Notes: generated from the sequence alone by a model not told the origin. A DNA stretch of 64,000 nucleotides from an uncultured Marinicella sp. (GCA_947502595.1 CANNAM010000010.1:62001-126000), one strand, 5' to 3'; counted from the first letter of the stretch, positions 16,143-25,562 are shown. A program made the numbers and translations.

Positions 16143-17738
16143 ATGGACTTAATCTGGCTCACTTCTGCACTGAACGACTTTCTGTGGATTGGTTTGTCAT
16201 TTGCCTTGGGCTTACTGGCGAAAAGAATTGGTTTGCCACCAATGGTGGGGTTTTTAGGTGCTGGCTTTCTACTCAGCACCCAGAACCTAGTTGATAAAGA
16301 CCTATTAAGTAAAATGGCTGACCTGGGCATTACTTTGTTGTTGTTCACCATTGGCTTAAAAATCAATATTAAAAACCTGATGCGGCCTCAAGTTTGGGCT
16401 GTCAGCAGCATTCATGCGTTGTTGACTGTGGCTCTATTTGGCTTCCTGGTGTTTGCCTTGGCTGCACTTGGTACACCACTGTTCAGTAATTTGAGCATTG
16501 AAAACTCATTGTTTATAGCCTTTGCTCTGAGTTTTTCCAGTACCGTATTTGTGATCAAAGCCATGGAAAGTAAAGGCGAAGTTGATTCTTTTCATGGCCG
16601 CATCGCCATTGGTGTGCTGATTATTCAAGACATTTTTGCAGTGCTATTTTTAGCCATTTCATCAAATAAAATTCCATCGATTTGGTCACTTACTTTGCTT
16701 TTATTGATTCCGCTAAGGCACGTTTTATTCTGGTTTTTAGAGCAAGTAGGCCGTGGTGAGTTGTTGGTGATTTATGGTTTCCTGTTGGCCATTGGTGGTG
16801 CAGAAATCTTTGAAGTGGTCGGCATCAAAGGAGATTTAGGCGCCTTGATTATTGGCATGATGTTTGCCACCCAAGCTAAGGCTGAAGAAATGGTGAAAAC
16901 CATGCTGTCTTTCAAAGACTTATTCTTACTGGGATTCTTCCTGTCAATTGGTATGAGTGGCCAGCTGACCCCAGACGTGATTATTGTGGCCCTTTTGATA
17001 GCACCATTTGCGATGTTAAAAGGGGCTTTGTTTTTCACCCTGTTTGTGAAATTTAAACTGCGTGCCAGAACCTCTTTGTTGGCAACCATCAATTTAAGTA
17101 ATTACAGTGAGTTTGGTCTTATTGTAATTGCCATTTGCGTAACCAATGAATGGGTCGCAGAACCATGGCTGACAATCATGGCATTGGCGATTGCCTTTTC
17201 CTTTGTGATTTCAGCCTTATTGAATAAGCATGCGCATCACTTGTACACAATGTACCGTGAAACTTGGAAAACATTTCAAACAGCAGAACGCTTACCCAAT
17301 GATAAAATTTTAGACATGGGTAACGCCCAAGTGGCCGTTATTGGCATGGGCAGTGTAGGAACTGGTGCATATGACGAATTGAATGCACATTACAGTAATC
17401 TTTTGGTGGGTGTTGATATCTACCCAAAAACCGTCATTGAGCAACAGCAATTAGGTCGTAATGTCATCTTAGGTGATCCCAGTGACGCCGATTTCTGGGA
17501 CCGAGTCAATGAAACCCATCAATTAGAAATGGTGCTATTGACCCTGCCTAAATTCAGTTTATCAATGGCAGTTATTGAACAGTTACATGAATCGGGATTT
17601 AAAGGCAAAATAGCTGCCACTGCTAAATTCCCAGATGAAATTGAAAAACTAAACGCAGCTGGAGTTGATACAGTTTTCAACATGTACACCATAGCAGGTG
17701 CAGGTTTTGCCGCCCATGTAATGGACCAAGACTTGTAA
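16143..17738 (+). CDS. CPA2-family cation:proton antiporter with TrkA-N domain
   Basis: 531 aa. Residues 1 to about 380 hold the Na+/H+-exchanger fold with roughly 11-12 membrane segments, including KRIGLPPMVGFLGAGFLL, LGITLLLFTIGLKINIKNL and LSFSSTVFVIKAME. A Rossmann TrkA-N domain follows (VAVIGMGSVGTGAYDEL near residue 395), which normally binds NAD(H) or nucleotides. It is K+/H+- or Na+/H+-exchanging by family; the ion is not visible. It converges with kefB, 4 nt away, so the two antiporters meet tail to tail. It is not a duplicate of kefB: the two proteins differ clearly in sequence and loop lengths. Confidence 0.82.
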   Translation: MDLIWLTSALNDFLWIGLSFALGLLAKRIGLPPMVGFLGAGFLLSTQNLVDKDLLSKMADLGITLLLFTIGLKINIKNLMRPQVWAVSSIHALLTVALFGFLVFALAALGTPLFSNLSIENSLFIAFALSFSSTVFVIKAMESKGEVDSFHGRIAIGVLIIQDIFAVLFLAISSNKIPSIWSLTLLLLIPLRHVLFWFLEQVGRGELLVIYGFLLAIGGAEIFEVVGIKGDLGALIIGMMFATQAKAEEMVKTMLSFKDLFLLGFFLSIGMSGQLTPDVIIVALLIAPFAMLKGALFFTLFVKFKLRARTSLLATINLSNYSEFGLIVIAICVTNEWVAEPWLTIMALAIAFSFVISALLNKHAHHLYTMYRETWKTFQTAERLPNDKILDMGNAQVAVIGMGSVGTGAYDELNAHYSNLLVGVDIYPKTVIEQQQLGRNVILGDPSDADFWDRVNETHQLEMVLLTLPKFSLSMAVIEQLHESGFKGKIAATAKFPDEIEKLNAAGVDTVFNMYTIAGAGFAAHVMDQDL

Positions 17739-17742
17739 AATG

Positions 17743-19653
17743 TTACTTATCAGAATCTTCGATTAAGCTGGTTTCATCCCAACCTGAGTCATTGCCTAGG
17801 TTGTATTGTTTGATGTGTTGGTCATTGTCCAGCACCTGAGCTAAATTAGCCAGCTGCTGCTGTGCCAATAATACATGTTTATTCTCATCTTCTTGGTAAA
17901 AAGTTACGGCCAGTTGTTCTACCAATGCTTCATCAGCCAGTTGGTACCTGAGTTTAGAACGTTTTGCCTGGTAGGCACGCATTCCCAAATGTCTCAAAAC
18001 ATGTTCGCCCATAGTTGCTGAAGTTTCAAAAGTTTCGCGGTATATATTTTTCACTCCGAGGTGATGCAATCTAAATGCGGTGGTTCGGTCTCGCGCCCTT
18101 ACAAATAACGTTAATTCGGGGTAGTGTTTAATTAGATACGCTGTTAATTCCAAAACTTTTTCTGGTTCATCCATGGCAATCACCATGGCAGAAGCTGAAT
18201 CAATACCTGCAGCCTGTAAAAGATCAATGCGGGTGGCATCACCAAAAAACACTTTCCAATTGTATTTACGCAGCATGTCTATCATGTCTGGGTCATTGTC
18301 CAAAGCAGTGACACCATAATGATTGAATTGCAATAAACGACCTACAATTTGTCCAAATCGCCCTACCCCAGCAATGATTACCTTATTGTGTTCATTGATT
18401 TCATCTGCTGGTCTTTCAGGCTTATCTGATGCCAGGTTTGGTTTAAGCAGTGCTTTTTCATAAAATAAAAACAGCAGTGGAGTGATGGCCATCGATAAGG
18501 CCACCACTATACGTAATGTATCAGCAATGGCTGGTTCAAAAACGTGGTTACCAACGGCCAAGCTTAACAACACAAAAGCAAACTCACCTCCTTGCGCCAA
18601 GGCCAAGAAAAACAATGCATGTTCAAGCTTTTGTAGTTTAAGAATTTTACCTACCACATACAGCACCAGAACTTTGATAACAATCAAACCGACTGTCAAG
18701 GCTAAAATCAATCCATATTGAGCCGCGAATAATGCAAAGTTAAATGCGGCACCAACAGTCATAAAAAACACCCCCAACAACAACCCTTTGAACGGCTCAA
18801 TATCGGCTTCTAATTCATGACGGTATTCACTTTCACTTAAAATCACACCAGCCACGAAAACACCCAAGGCAGGAGACAATCCAAACAAAGACATCATCGC
18901 AGCAATGCTGGTAACTAAACCCAGCGCGGCAGTGGTAAAAATCTCCTTTTGTTTGGCTCGTGCTATGTAGTCGAACAAGGGGTTTATTAAATGTCTGGAG
19001 ATAATGTAAACCAACACAATGGCAGCAATTACCACCAAAGGTTGTAACCAGCTGGGTAAATGACTGGTTATATTGATGCCATGAGATAATGACTCTGTGG
19101 CTTCGTGTGGCGTAGCCATTGCCAACAAAGGTATCACTGCGATGATGGGAATCACTGCAATGTCTTGGAACAACAAAGCGGAAAATGAAGCTTGGCCGCC
19201 AATGGTATTTTGCCAGCCTTTTTCTTTTAAGGTTGCCATGATGATGGCAGTGGATGACAAAGCCAAAGTTAAACCAATCACCAAACCTGTCTGCCAGTTC
19301 AAAGCAAAGCCAAACACTGCAATCAACATGATAAGTAGCGCAGTCAAACTGACTTGCAAGCCGCCTGCACTGAGGATGGTGGATTTCATTTTCCACAATT
19401 GGCTGGGTTGGATTTCAAGACCAATCACAAACAACATCAAAACCACCCCGAACTCTGCTGCATGATTCAGTTGTTCTAACAGGTGATCTGATTGCACGCC
19501 TATCAGTGGTGCCAAATAGGTCAAAATCACCCCAACCAAAGTGCCCGCAATCAAGTAGCCTAAAACAGACCCTAAACTCAAGCGACTGGCCAATGGCACC
19601 AACAGCACCGCAAGTCCTAAAAATAAACTGGCAATGATAAAAGCTTCAGTCAT
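17743..19653 (-). CDS. kefB: Glutathione-regulated-type K+ efflux antiporter KefB/KefC
   Basis: 636 aa, near E. coli KefB (601) and KefC (620). The membrane part (1 to about 395) has GSVLGYLIAGTLVGVIL, FGVVLMLFVIGLEIQPSQLW and LALSSTAIIMATLKEKG. The cytoplasmic Rossmann RCK domain starts VIIAGVGRFGQIVGRLLQ near residue 418, followed by FGDATRIDLLQAAGI and FVRARDRTTAFRLHHLGV. Kef systems export K+ on glutathione-adduct binding, acidifying the cell during electrophile stress. Its start overlaps the KefF-like stop by 8 nt, the standard ancillary-subunit arrangement. Whether glutathione regulates it here is inferred. Confidence 0.88.
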   Translation of the reverse strand: MTEAFIIASLFLGLAVLLVPLASRLSLGSVLGYLIAGTLVGVILTYLAPLIGVQSDHLLEQLNHAAEFGVVLMLFVIGLEIQPSQLWKMKSTILSAGGLQVSLTALLIMLIAVFGFALNWQTGLVIGLTLALSSTAIIMATLKEKGWQNTIGGQASFSALLFQDIAVIPIIAVIPLLAMATPHEATESLSHGINITSHLPSWLQPLVVIAAIVLVYIISRHLINPLFDYIARAKQKEIFTTAALGLVTSIAAMMSLFGLSPALGVFVAGVILSESEYRHELEADIEPFKGLLLGVFFMTVGAAFNFALFAAQYGLILALTVGLIVIKVLVLYVVGKILKLQKLEHALFFLALAQGGEFAFVLLSLAVGNHVFEPAIADTLRIVVALSMAITPLLFLFYEKALLKPNLASDKPERPADEINEHNKVIIAGVGRFGQIVGRLLQFNHYGVTALDNDPDMIDMLRKYNWKVFFGDATRIDLLQAAGIDSASAMVIAMDEPEKVLELTAYLIKHYPELTLFVRARDRTTAFRLHHLGVKNIYRETFETSATMGEHVLRHLGMRAYQAKRSKLRYQLADEALVEQLAVTFYQEDENKHVLLAQQQLANLAQVLDNDQHIKQYNLGNDSGWDETSLIEDSDK

Positions 19654-20272
19654 TCTGGTTCACCAATGTACTTTGTAACAATTCGTTCATGGTTGAGTAC
19701 TGCTGACTGGCATCGCCTGTAATCCTGTCATGCAATAAATCATCAATTAAGCGTTGGTAGGTTTTGATCTTTTGCTGGAGCTGCTGGTTATTGCCCAAAT
19801 CAACCTGCACTTGGGCTTTGAGCCTCAGCCCTCCACTGGTCACCAAAGGAGGTAAATAAGTCATGTTACACAGTTTAGCAGTCAGCTCAAATGGCCTGAG
19901 TAATTCACGCATATTTGCTTCACCCCTAAAATTGGATGAATCTCCACCAGTAGTGACTGCAGAGATAAATGACTTGCCGCGCAATGCTGTACCATTACTG
20001 CCATATGCATAGCCATGCTCAAACACCAAATCCATCCACTCTTTTAAAATAGCAGGTGATGAATACCAATACATGGGGTGTTGAAACATCACCACATCAT
20101 GGCTGTTCAAAAGTGCTTGTTCACGTTCGACATCAATCATGAAATTGGGGTAGCACTCGTACAAATCATGTACTGTAATGTGTGTTGATTTAGGTAGGCT
20201 TGCGAGTAAAGATTTATTCAGTAAAGAAGTTTGAAATACCGGGTGTGCAAACAGAACCAGAAGTTTTTTCAT
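19646..20272 (-). CDS. kefF: KefF/KefG-like NAD(P)H oxidoreductase (ancillary subunit of Kef)
   Basis: 208 aa from ATG MKKLLVLFAHPVFQTSLLNK; a TTG 42 nt upstream would add 14 residues unlike the family. Flavodoxin-like fold quinone reductase family: FAHP for the FMN phosphate, HDVVMFQHPMYWYSSPAILKEWMDLVFEHGYAYG as the signature, and SAVTTGGD. KefF/KefG bind KefC/KefB and are needed for full K+ efflux activity; KefF also reduces quinones. Overlap with kefB and the same strand support this pairing. KefG is an equally valid name since the channel is KefB-like. Confidence 0.82.
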   Translation of the reverse strand: MKKLLVLFAHPVFQTSLLNKSLLASLPKSTHITVHDLYECYPNFMIDVEREQALLNSHDVVMFQHPMYWYSSPAILKEWMDLVFEHGYAYGSNGTALRGKSFISAVTTGGDSSNFRGEANMRELLRPFELTAKLCNMTYLPPLVTSGGLRLKAQVQVDLGNNQQLQQKIKTYQRLIDDLLHDRITGDASQQYSTMNELLQSTLVNQND

Positions 20273-20316
20273 ATCTGATTCTGCCGCACTTGAACACTTT
20301 TCAAAACCATCCAATA

Positions 20317-21489
20317 TCAGTCAGTGGATTGACTGATGTCATTGTATTTGGCTTTTCCTGCCAACAAAGCATCGCGTAATTGTGCTTCGGTTTTTTCTAA
20401 TTCTTCCACCGCCGCTTCACGTTTTGCTTTGCCTTCTTCGGCAATACGTAAACTGTCATCTATGGTTTCGATTAATTTTTGGTTGGCCAATTTAACCACC
20501 TCAATATCAAACACCCCACGTTCCATTTGCTCACGAACTTTGCGGTTGGCAATTTTTAGGTTTTCAGCATTGGCAGCCAACATTTCATTGGTTAAGTCAG
20601 TGGCGTCCTTGATGGTGTCAGCAGCTTGTTCAGAACGCCAAATGGTGACTGTTTGGGCCAACTGCTGACGCCATAACGGCACTGTATTGGCAATGGTTGA
20701 ATTGATTTTATTGATCAAGCCTTTGTCGTTTTCTTGTACCAAACGAATACTGGGCAGACTTTGTAAGGTCACTTGACGCGTCAAACGCAAATCATGCACA
20801 CGTCGCTCTAAATCAGCCGTGGATGAACGCAAGTCTCTTAACTTCTGCGCCATCAGCATGTCATCACTGCCTTCTGCCTCTTTTTCCATGGCTGGAATCA
20901 TTTCATTGTGTAATTGACTGAGTTTCTCATCACCGGCTTTGATGTAGTCTTCTAAGGTATGAAAATACTCTAAGTTAGCCACATACAACCGATCCAGACT
21001 GGTGATGTCTTTTAATAAAGTGGTTTTGTGCGACTCTAACTTATTGGTGATTTTATCAATTTGTTTTTTAACTTCTTCATACTTTTGTAAAAATTTAACC
21101 AATGGTTTGGCTTTGCCAAATAAACGTGCAAAAAAACCAGGTTTTTTATTCGGGTCCAGTTCATCAATATCAAAGCCACGGATGGTTGCGACCATTTCAT
21201 TCAATGCTTCACCAGAGCGTCCCAAATCTTTATTTTTCACCCCTTCTAACATCTTGTCGGAAATTTCGGTGACTTTTTCTTGTGCTTTGCTACCAAAGAA
21301 AATAACTGAATTGGCGTCAGCCATATTGATTTCATTAATCAAAGCATCAATGCGGGCTTTTTCTTCACCATCCACATCTTTGTATGCAACCATTTCATTC
21401 ATCACACCAGGGACTAACTCGCCTTCAATCGTACCTGTGATCGCACTTGATTGGGTTTTTGTTGTGGTATTTTTGCCTTCTTCACTCAT
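20317..21489 (-). CDS. telA: TelA-family (toxic anion resistance) protein
   Basis: 390 aa, predicted cytoplasmic, almost entirely helical and charged. The family core is recognisable: FGSKAQEKVTEISDKMLEGVKNKDLGRSGEALNEMV, then FFARLFGKAKPLVKFLQKYEEVKKQIDKITNKLE and TLEDYIKAGDEKL, ending in a coiled coil. TelA proteins were named for tellurite resistance but are linked more broadly to envelope or anion stress and occur with XpaC-like genes. Here it lies 12 nt after the xpaC-like gene and 44 nt before the KefF-like gene. The biochemical function of the family is unknown. Confidence 0.85.
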   Translation of the reverse strand: MSEEGKNTTTKTQSSAITGTIEGELVPGVMNEMVAYKDVDGEEKARIDALINEINMADANSVIFFGSKAQEKVTEISDKMLEGVKNKDLGRSGEALNEMVATIRGFDIDELDPNKKPGFFARLFGKAKPLVKFLQKYEEVKKQIDKITNKLESHKTTLLKDITSLDRLYVANLEYFHTLEDYIKAGDEKLSQLHNEMIPAMEKEAEGSDDMLMAQKLRDLRSSTADLERRVHDLRLTRQVTLQSLPSIRLVQENDKGLINKINSTIANTVPLWRQQLAQTVTIWRSEQAADTIKDATDLTNEMLAANAENLKIANRKVREQMERGVFDIEVVKLANQKLIETIDDSLRIAEEGKAKREAAVEELEKTEAQLRDALLAGKAKYNDISQSTD

Positions 21490-21501
21490 ATGTTTTCTCC
21501 G

Positions 21502-22335
21502 TTAATTGATGCCTTGTCTTTCCATTAAAGTATTCAACACTTCAATATCTACATCTAAATCAAATACTTGATTTTCTAATAATTTTTGATTTTGCTCTTC
21601 AAATACTTGGTCAATATTTTGCAGTACTTGTTTGAAATTCTTTTCTAAGCTGTCATTATCGACTAATTGGTGGGTGTCTGCATAGCGTTTAATTACACTT
21701 TCAGTGGCACCCAAGTAGGAATGCAAAAACCTGCGGGCTTGCGGGATTTTCTCAGGATGATTAACCAAAGTATTCACCACTTCTCGACTGGTTTTAACAA
21801 TTTTGCTTAAGTAAGCTGACAACTCACGGTTGGCAATGTGTTTATTGGCTTGTTCTATGTTTACGATGGATTGTTCGCTCAAAGCCAATATCTCCTTTGA
21901 ATCTTGGTCACGCACCGCGCCGAAGGATGAAGAAGTGACTTCATCCATGCCATACCACAACACTGAACCCACTGCAGCAGCCAAACCGTAGGCCACAGAT
22001 TCAAATATACCCATGCCTGCGACCAACCACGAGCCCACAAATGAACAAGCGCCTAAAGTCAGCGATGCCAACATCATCAATGGAAATGGTTTTTGAATAA
22101 CAAATTTTCGTTGTCTGTAATGGAATTTATTTCGGCGTCCGCTGCTCATCCAAGTGGCCGCCAATAAGGTACCAAAAAACACCCCACCACTGATTAAAAA
22201 TCCAAGCAGTTTACCTTGAGCCAATTGTGCAAAGGTGGCACCTAAAAATAATAAGGAATAAAGGTACAATAACCAGGCTGTGGATTGAAACTTTACGATT
22301 GATTTTTGCGCTTTTTCACGGTATTTTACAGCCAT
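21502..22335 (-). CDS. XpaC-like protein (5-bromo-4-chloroindolyl phosphate hydrolysis family)
   Basis: 277 aa. Four hydrophobic segments in the first 130 residues (LLYLYSLLFLGATF, LLGFLISGGVFFGTLL, LMMLASLTLGACSFVG, VAYGLAAAVGSVLWYG) anchor it; the C-terminal half is a soluble helical domain (KHIANRELSAYLSKIVKTSREVVNTLVNHPEKIPQARRFLHSYLGATESVIKRY) that matches the XpaC family. The family name comes from a cleavage assay and not a known function; genes usually pair with telA, as here. The ATG overlaps the stop of the 26-codon upstream frame (TAATG) with a GAGG site 8 nt before, so translation is coupled. Confidence 0.8.
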   Translation of the reverse strand: MAVKYREKAQKSIVKFQSTAWLLYLYSLLFLGATFAQLAQGKLLGFLISGGVFFGTLLAATWMSSGRRNKFHYRQRKFVIQKPFPLMMLASLTLGACSFVGSWLVAGMGIFESVAYGLAAAVGSVLWYGMDEVTSSSFGAVRDQDSKEILALSEQSIVNIEQANKHIANRELSAYLSKIVKTSREVVNTLVNHPEKIPQARRFLHSYLGATESVIKRYADTHQLVDNDSLEKNFKQVLQNIDQVFEEQNQKLLENQVFDLDVDIEVLNTLMERQGIN

Positions 22336-22415
22336 TAAAACATCCTCACGGCCACATAAGCCAAAGCAATGGTTAACAGTCCGAAACCAGCAATTTTTCT
22401 GATAAATTCAAGCAT
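22335..22415 (-). CDS. Putative 26-residue membrane peptide
   Basis: An ATG-to-TAA frame of 27 codons encodes MLEFIRKIAGFGLLTIALAY followed by VAVRMF. A charged amphipathic start, a hydrophobic stretch of about 15 residues and a final Arg fit a single-pass small membrane protein. Its stop overlaps the xpaC-like start as TAATG, and the next upstream stop is 21 nt away, so it fills the only gap in a packed operon. The xpaC Shine-Dalgarno lies inside it. No strong Shine-Dalgarno precedes its own start, so it is a candidate and not certain. I know no named family for it. Confidence 0.5.
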   Translation of the reverse strand: MLEFIRKIAGFGLLTIALAYVAVRMF

Positions 22416-22436
22416 TATAATGTCATTTTCAACGGG

Positions 22437-23324
22437 TTATTTTAAAATTTTGTACTGTAACAACTGATTTATATTTGAAAAATCAGGCTCGCCAAATGTA
22501 ATTTGTCCTTCACCTTGAAGCAGAATTGATTCACGGTGTATCCGAATCGGATCGCCACCCTTTTGCATCACCCAGGTTCCATTGGTGCTTTCATCTGTGT
22601 ATTTAAAATTACCACCACCATACTGAATATCGCCATGCATTCGTGACGCCATCAACATACTGATTTGTATATCACAATCATCACCGCGGCCTATGGTTTT
22701 AGTGGGTGATTGATCGGTCATGAGCTGTTCTTGACCATTTAATTGCAACTGTAATTGAGACTTAGTCTGTGGTACCTTGATATCCAGTGCGGAAGTGACC
22801 CGAGTCACTTGGCTGATGTCCTGTTGCCACAACACTTCGGTGATTTCAACAGGCAATAATTTGCCTTTTATTTTGGCTTTACCCAACGACCGGTGGGACA
22901 AAAAAGGGGGTAAAACACAGTCCTTGAAGGTGATTGAGTTAGTGATTATTTGACCTTTTTTGGCATACCCAGTCATTCTGGCAGCCACATTAACTGCATC
23001 ACCAAAGACATCCTGATCTTCTTCTATCACATCACCACAGTGAAAACCCACACGAATGGCAATGGGGTGATTACCCAAGACAAAGTTGCCACTGACTGTG
23101 TTTTGCATCTCAACGGCTGCCAATAAAGCATAGTTAGCCTTAGGGAAGGTACACATGATTTCATCACCAATGGTCTTTACCAGCTGGCCTTGATGTGCTT
23201 GAGCTGCTTTAAGCAATACATCCAAAACCGATGAAATGGCATTCCGTGCAGCTTCATCTCCATGTTTTTCAAACAAAGATGTGCTGTCAGCAATATCCGC
23301 AAATAAAATGCACAGTTCAGTCAA
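22437..23324 (-). CDS. Class III adenylyl cyclase with C-terminal FHA domain
   Basis: 295 aa. Residues 1 to about 165 form a class III cyclase domain with both metal aspartates (Asp10 in LFADIADS, Asp54 in TIGDEIM), adenine-selecting Lys50 and Asp109, and transition-state Asn112 and Arg116 (FGDAVNVAARM). So it should be active and make cAMP. Residues about 205-285 are an FHA phosphothreonine-binding domain with KTIGRGDD, ASRMHGD and STNGTWV. The only usable start is TTG at 23324, overlapping the E1 stop by 8 nt. It has no membrane segment. The pairing implies cyclase activity or placement controlled by a phosphoprotein; that is inference. Confidence 0.88.
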   Translation of the reverse strand: MTELCILFADIADSTSLFEKHGDEAARNAISSVLDVLLKAAQAHQGQLVKTIGDEIMCTFPKANYALLAAVEMQNTVSGNFVLGNHPIAIRVGFHCGDVIEEDQDVFGDAVNVAARMTGYAKKGQIITNSITFKDCVLPPFLSHRSLGKAKIKGKLLPVEITEVLWQQDISQVTRVTSALDIKVPQTKSQLQLQLNGQEQLMTDQSPTKTIGRGDDCDIQISMLMASRMHGDIQYGGGNFKYTDESTNGTWVMQKGGDPIRIHRESILLQGEGQITFGEPDFSNINQLLQYKILK

Positions 23325-25560
23325 TAGTGGTCTCTGAATTTAATAGTGATTCCAAAATAATCTCTTCGTTAGGCAGCACCAATTGAGCCGCATCAGCCAA
23401 AGGTGTGAACGTATCGGCTCCGGTGATCAGCTTCAAGTAACTGGGTTTGATGTTATATTCTGCCAATTGGCTGATGACCCCTTCTCCAACACAGGCAGAA
23501 CGACGGCCTTCATCCACAATGATTATTCTATCAAATTTTTCAGCATGTTTCTTGATTGCTTTGCCATTCAACGGCTGTAACCAACGCAAATCCATGAGTT
23601 TAACTTGACTGTTGGACTGTTGCTCAAATTTTTTGATGGCCCGCAAGCTCATTAATACGCCATTGCCATAGGTAATAATCAAAATATCAGTGGCATTATT
23701 TTTATACACCCTGGGTGAGCCTAAAACTGTGTATTCACCAGGTGCTGGATAGGGCTTATTCCACAGTCCATCCCCTTCAACAAACAGATCTTTTTGCATG
23801 TAAAGTGCAATCGGTTCAATGAACAGTGACACCCGGTGGTTAATTTTTGATAAAGCCACCAATGTACGCATCATATTAACGGCATCGTCTGGCCTTGAAG
23901 GACAAGCCACAATAACCCCGGGAATGTCTCGAATGGCGGCAATAGAATTGTCATTATGAAAATGCCCACCAAAGCCTTTTTGGTAACCTAAACCCGCAAT
24001 TCTAACCACCATAGGGTTGCTGAATTGGCCGTTTGAAAAAAATTGTAAACTGGCCGCTTCGCCCCTGATTTGATCGCAAGCATTATGAAAATAGGCTAAA
24101 TATTGAATCTCAGGGATGGGCAACATACCTAATGTGGCATAACCTTGAGCCAAACCCAAAATAGTTTGTTCATCCAACAAGGTATTGAAAATCCGTTTTG
24201 GCCCAAATTTCTTCAATAATTGTTTGGTGATGGTATACACACCACCTTTTTGAGCCACATCCTCACCAAACAGCACTGTTTCAGGGTATTTCAGCATCAA
24301 ATCTTGTAATCCTTTATTGATTTGCACGGCCATATGTCGGTTGGGCTGTTGCTCAGGCAAGGCTTTTTCACCACCAAACGAATCCAGTCGAACTTCATGA
24401 TCAGCCACTCTGGCCGCTTCTTGATGCACTTTATCTGCATCCAAAGGTGCCAGTGGAGCCATCACCTGCGCCAAGCTGGTGATTTTAGTGTCGGTATGGG
24501 CTCGATTGGCTTTACGCATACACTCATCGAATATATTTTCATATAATTCAACAATTTGAGAGGCGTTCATGATGTTATGGTTCATTATTGAAGCAGCAGT
24601 ATTAAGCAGTGGATCTTGTGCTTCACAAGCTTCTAATTCAGCCAGTTTTCGGTAATCAACTTCAAAATCCGTTCCAGCATGCCCCATCAGTCGGGTGGTT
24701 TTCAAATGCAGAAACACCGGTTTACGCTCTTGTCGACAATAGTCCACTGCGCGCTGTACTTGCTGATAACCAGTTTCCAAATCCAAACCATCGGCATAAA
24801 AATACTGTAAGCCAGGACGAAATTTAAAATTCTCACTGATCCAGTTCTCAGGTGTTTTGACTGATATACCAATACCGTTGTCTTCACAGACAAATAAAAC
24901 TGGGGTTTTAAGTCCTTGGAATGCTGACCAGCTGGCAGCATTGAATGCCCCTTGTGCCGTTGAATGATTGGTACTGGCATCACCAAAATTACACAACACG
25001 ATGGAGTCATCAGGTATTGGCATCTTCACCGCAGACCGTTGAGCCAACTCAATGCCCAAAGCACAACCCAAAGCTTTGGGTAAATGGCTGGCTATGGTGC
25101 TGGTTTGCGGAATCACCCACAATGGCCTAGAACCCCACACTTTATGCCTGCCACCGGAAGCAGGATCATTCTGACTGGCCGCAAATGACAAACAGGTATC
25201 CCATACAGGATCAATACCTGCCACTTGTCTAGAACGTTCCATCATCAATCCACCACTGCGGTAATGCAAAAATGCAGGGTCGGTGTGCCGCACCAAATCA
25301 CCCAGCATCACATTACCTTCATGTCCTGATGACCCAATGGTGTAAAAAACTTTGTTTTCGAGCTTCAGTTTACGTGCCATTAAATCCAGCTGTCTGGACC
25401 TGATTTGTGACTCGAATAAACTGAACAGTTTGTCTTTGCTTAAACCATTAACTGAAAGCGCTTGTTTGGTTTCTGTTGGCGTATAACTGTTAACAAAATC
25501 AATAAAATTTTGATCAACAACCTGTGCACGGTTGATGACCTTGCTTTGATTGTTACGCAT
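23317..25560 (-). CDS. Fused alpha/beta 2-oxoacid dehydrogenase E1 (branched-chain type)
   Basis: 747 aa from ATG MRNNQSKVINRAQ; a TTG two codons earlier is less likely. The first half is E1-alpha, thiamine-diphosphate site FGDASTNHSTAQGAFNAASW then VCEDNGIGIS, and the second half, from about residue 395 (HMAVQINKGLQDLMLKYPETVLFGEDVAQKGGVY), is E1-beta with the transketolase pyrimidine and C-terminal domains (VDEGRRSACVGEGV). It decarboxylates a 2-oxoacid and acylates the lipoyl E2. The first motif reads GDA instead of the usual GDG, a form I recall for fused E1 proteins. No E2 or E3 gene lies here, so it must use partners encoded elsewhere. It starts 2 nt after gcdH. Confidence 0.88.
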   Translation of the reverse strand: MRNNQSKVINRAQVVDQNFIDFVNSYTPTETKQALSVNGLSKDKLFSLFESQIRSRQLDLMARKLKLENKVFYTIGSSGHEGNVMLGDLVRHTDPAFLHYRSGGLMMERSRQVAGIDPVWDTCLSFAASQNDPASGGRHKVWGSRPLWVIPQTSTIASHLPKALGCALGIELAQRSAVKMPIPDDSIVLCNFGDASTNHSTAQGAFNAASWSAFQGLKTPVLFVCEDNGIGISVKTPENWISENFKFRPGLQYFYADGLDLETGYQQVQRAVDYCRQERKPVFLHLKTTRLMGHAGTDFEVDYRKLAELEACEAQDPLLNTAASIMNHNIMNASQIVELYENIFDECMRKANRAHTDTKITSLAQVMAPLAPLDADKVHQEAARVADHEVRLDSFGGEKALPEQQPNRHMAVQINKGLQDLMLKYPETVLFGEDVAQKGGVYTITKQLLKKFGPKRIFNTLLDEQTILGLAQGYATLGMLPIPEIQYLAYFHNACDQIRGEAASLQFFSNGQFSNPMVVRIAGLGYQKGFGGHFHNDNSIAAIRDIPGVIVACPSRPDDAVNMMRTLVALSKINHRVSLFIEPIALYMQKDLFVEGDGLWNKPYPAPGEYTVLGSPRVYKNNATDILIITYGNGVLMSLRAIKKFEQQSNSQVKLMDLRWLQPLNGKAIKKHAEKFDRIIIVDEGRRSACVGEGVISQLAEYNIKPSYLKLITGADTFTPLADAAQLVLPNEEIILESLLNSETTID

Positions 25561-25562
25561 GA

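Noticed and set aside
15880-16152. 90-codon frame in the xthA-antiporter gap
   Set aside because: Starts inside the tandem repeat, no family resemblance, overlaps the next gene's start; likely non-coding.
18833-19396. 187-codon frame inside kefB, same strand, other frame
   Set aside because: Cys/His-rich composition typical of out-of-frame reading of a membrane gene; no start context.
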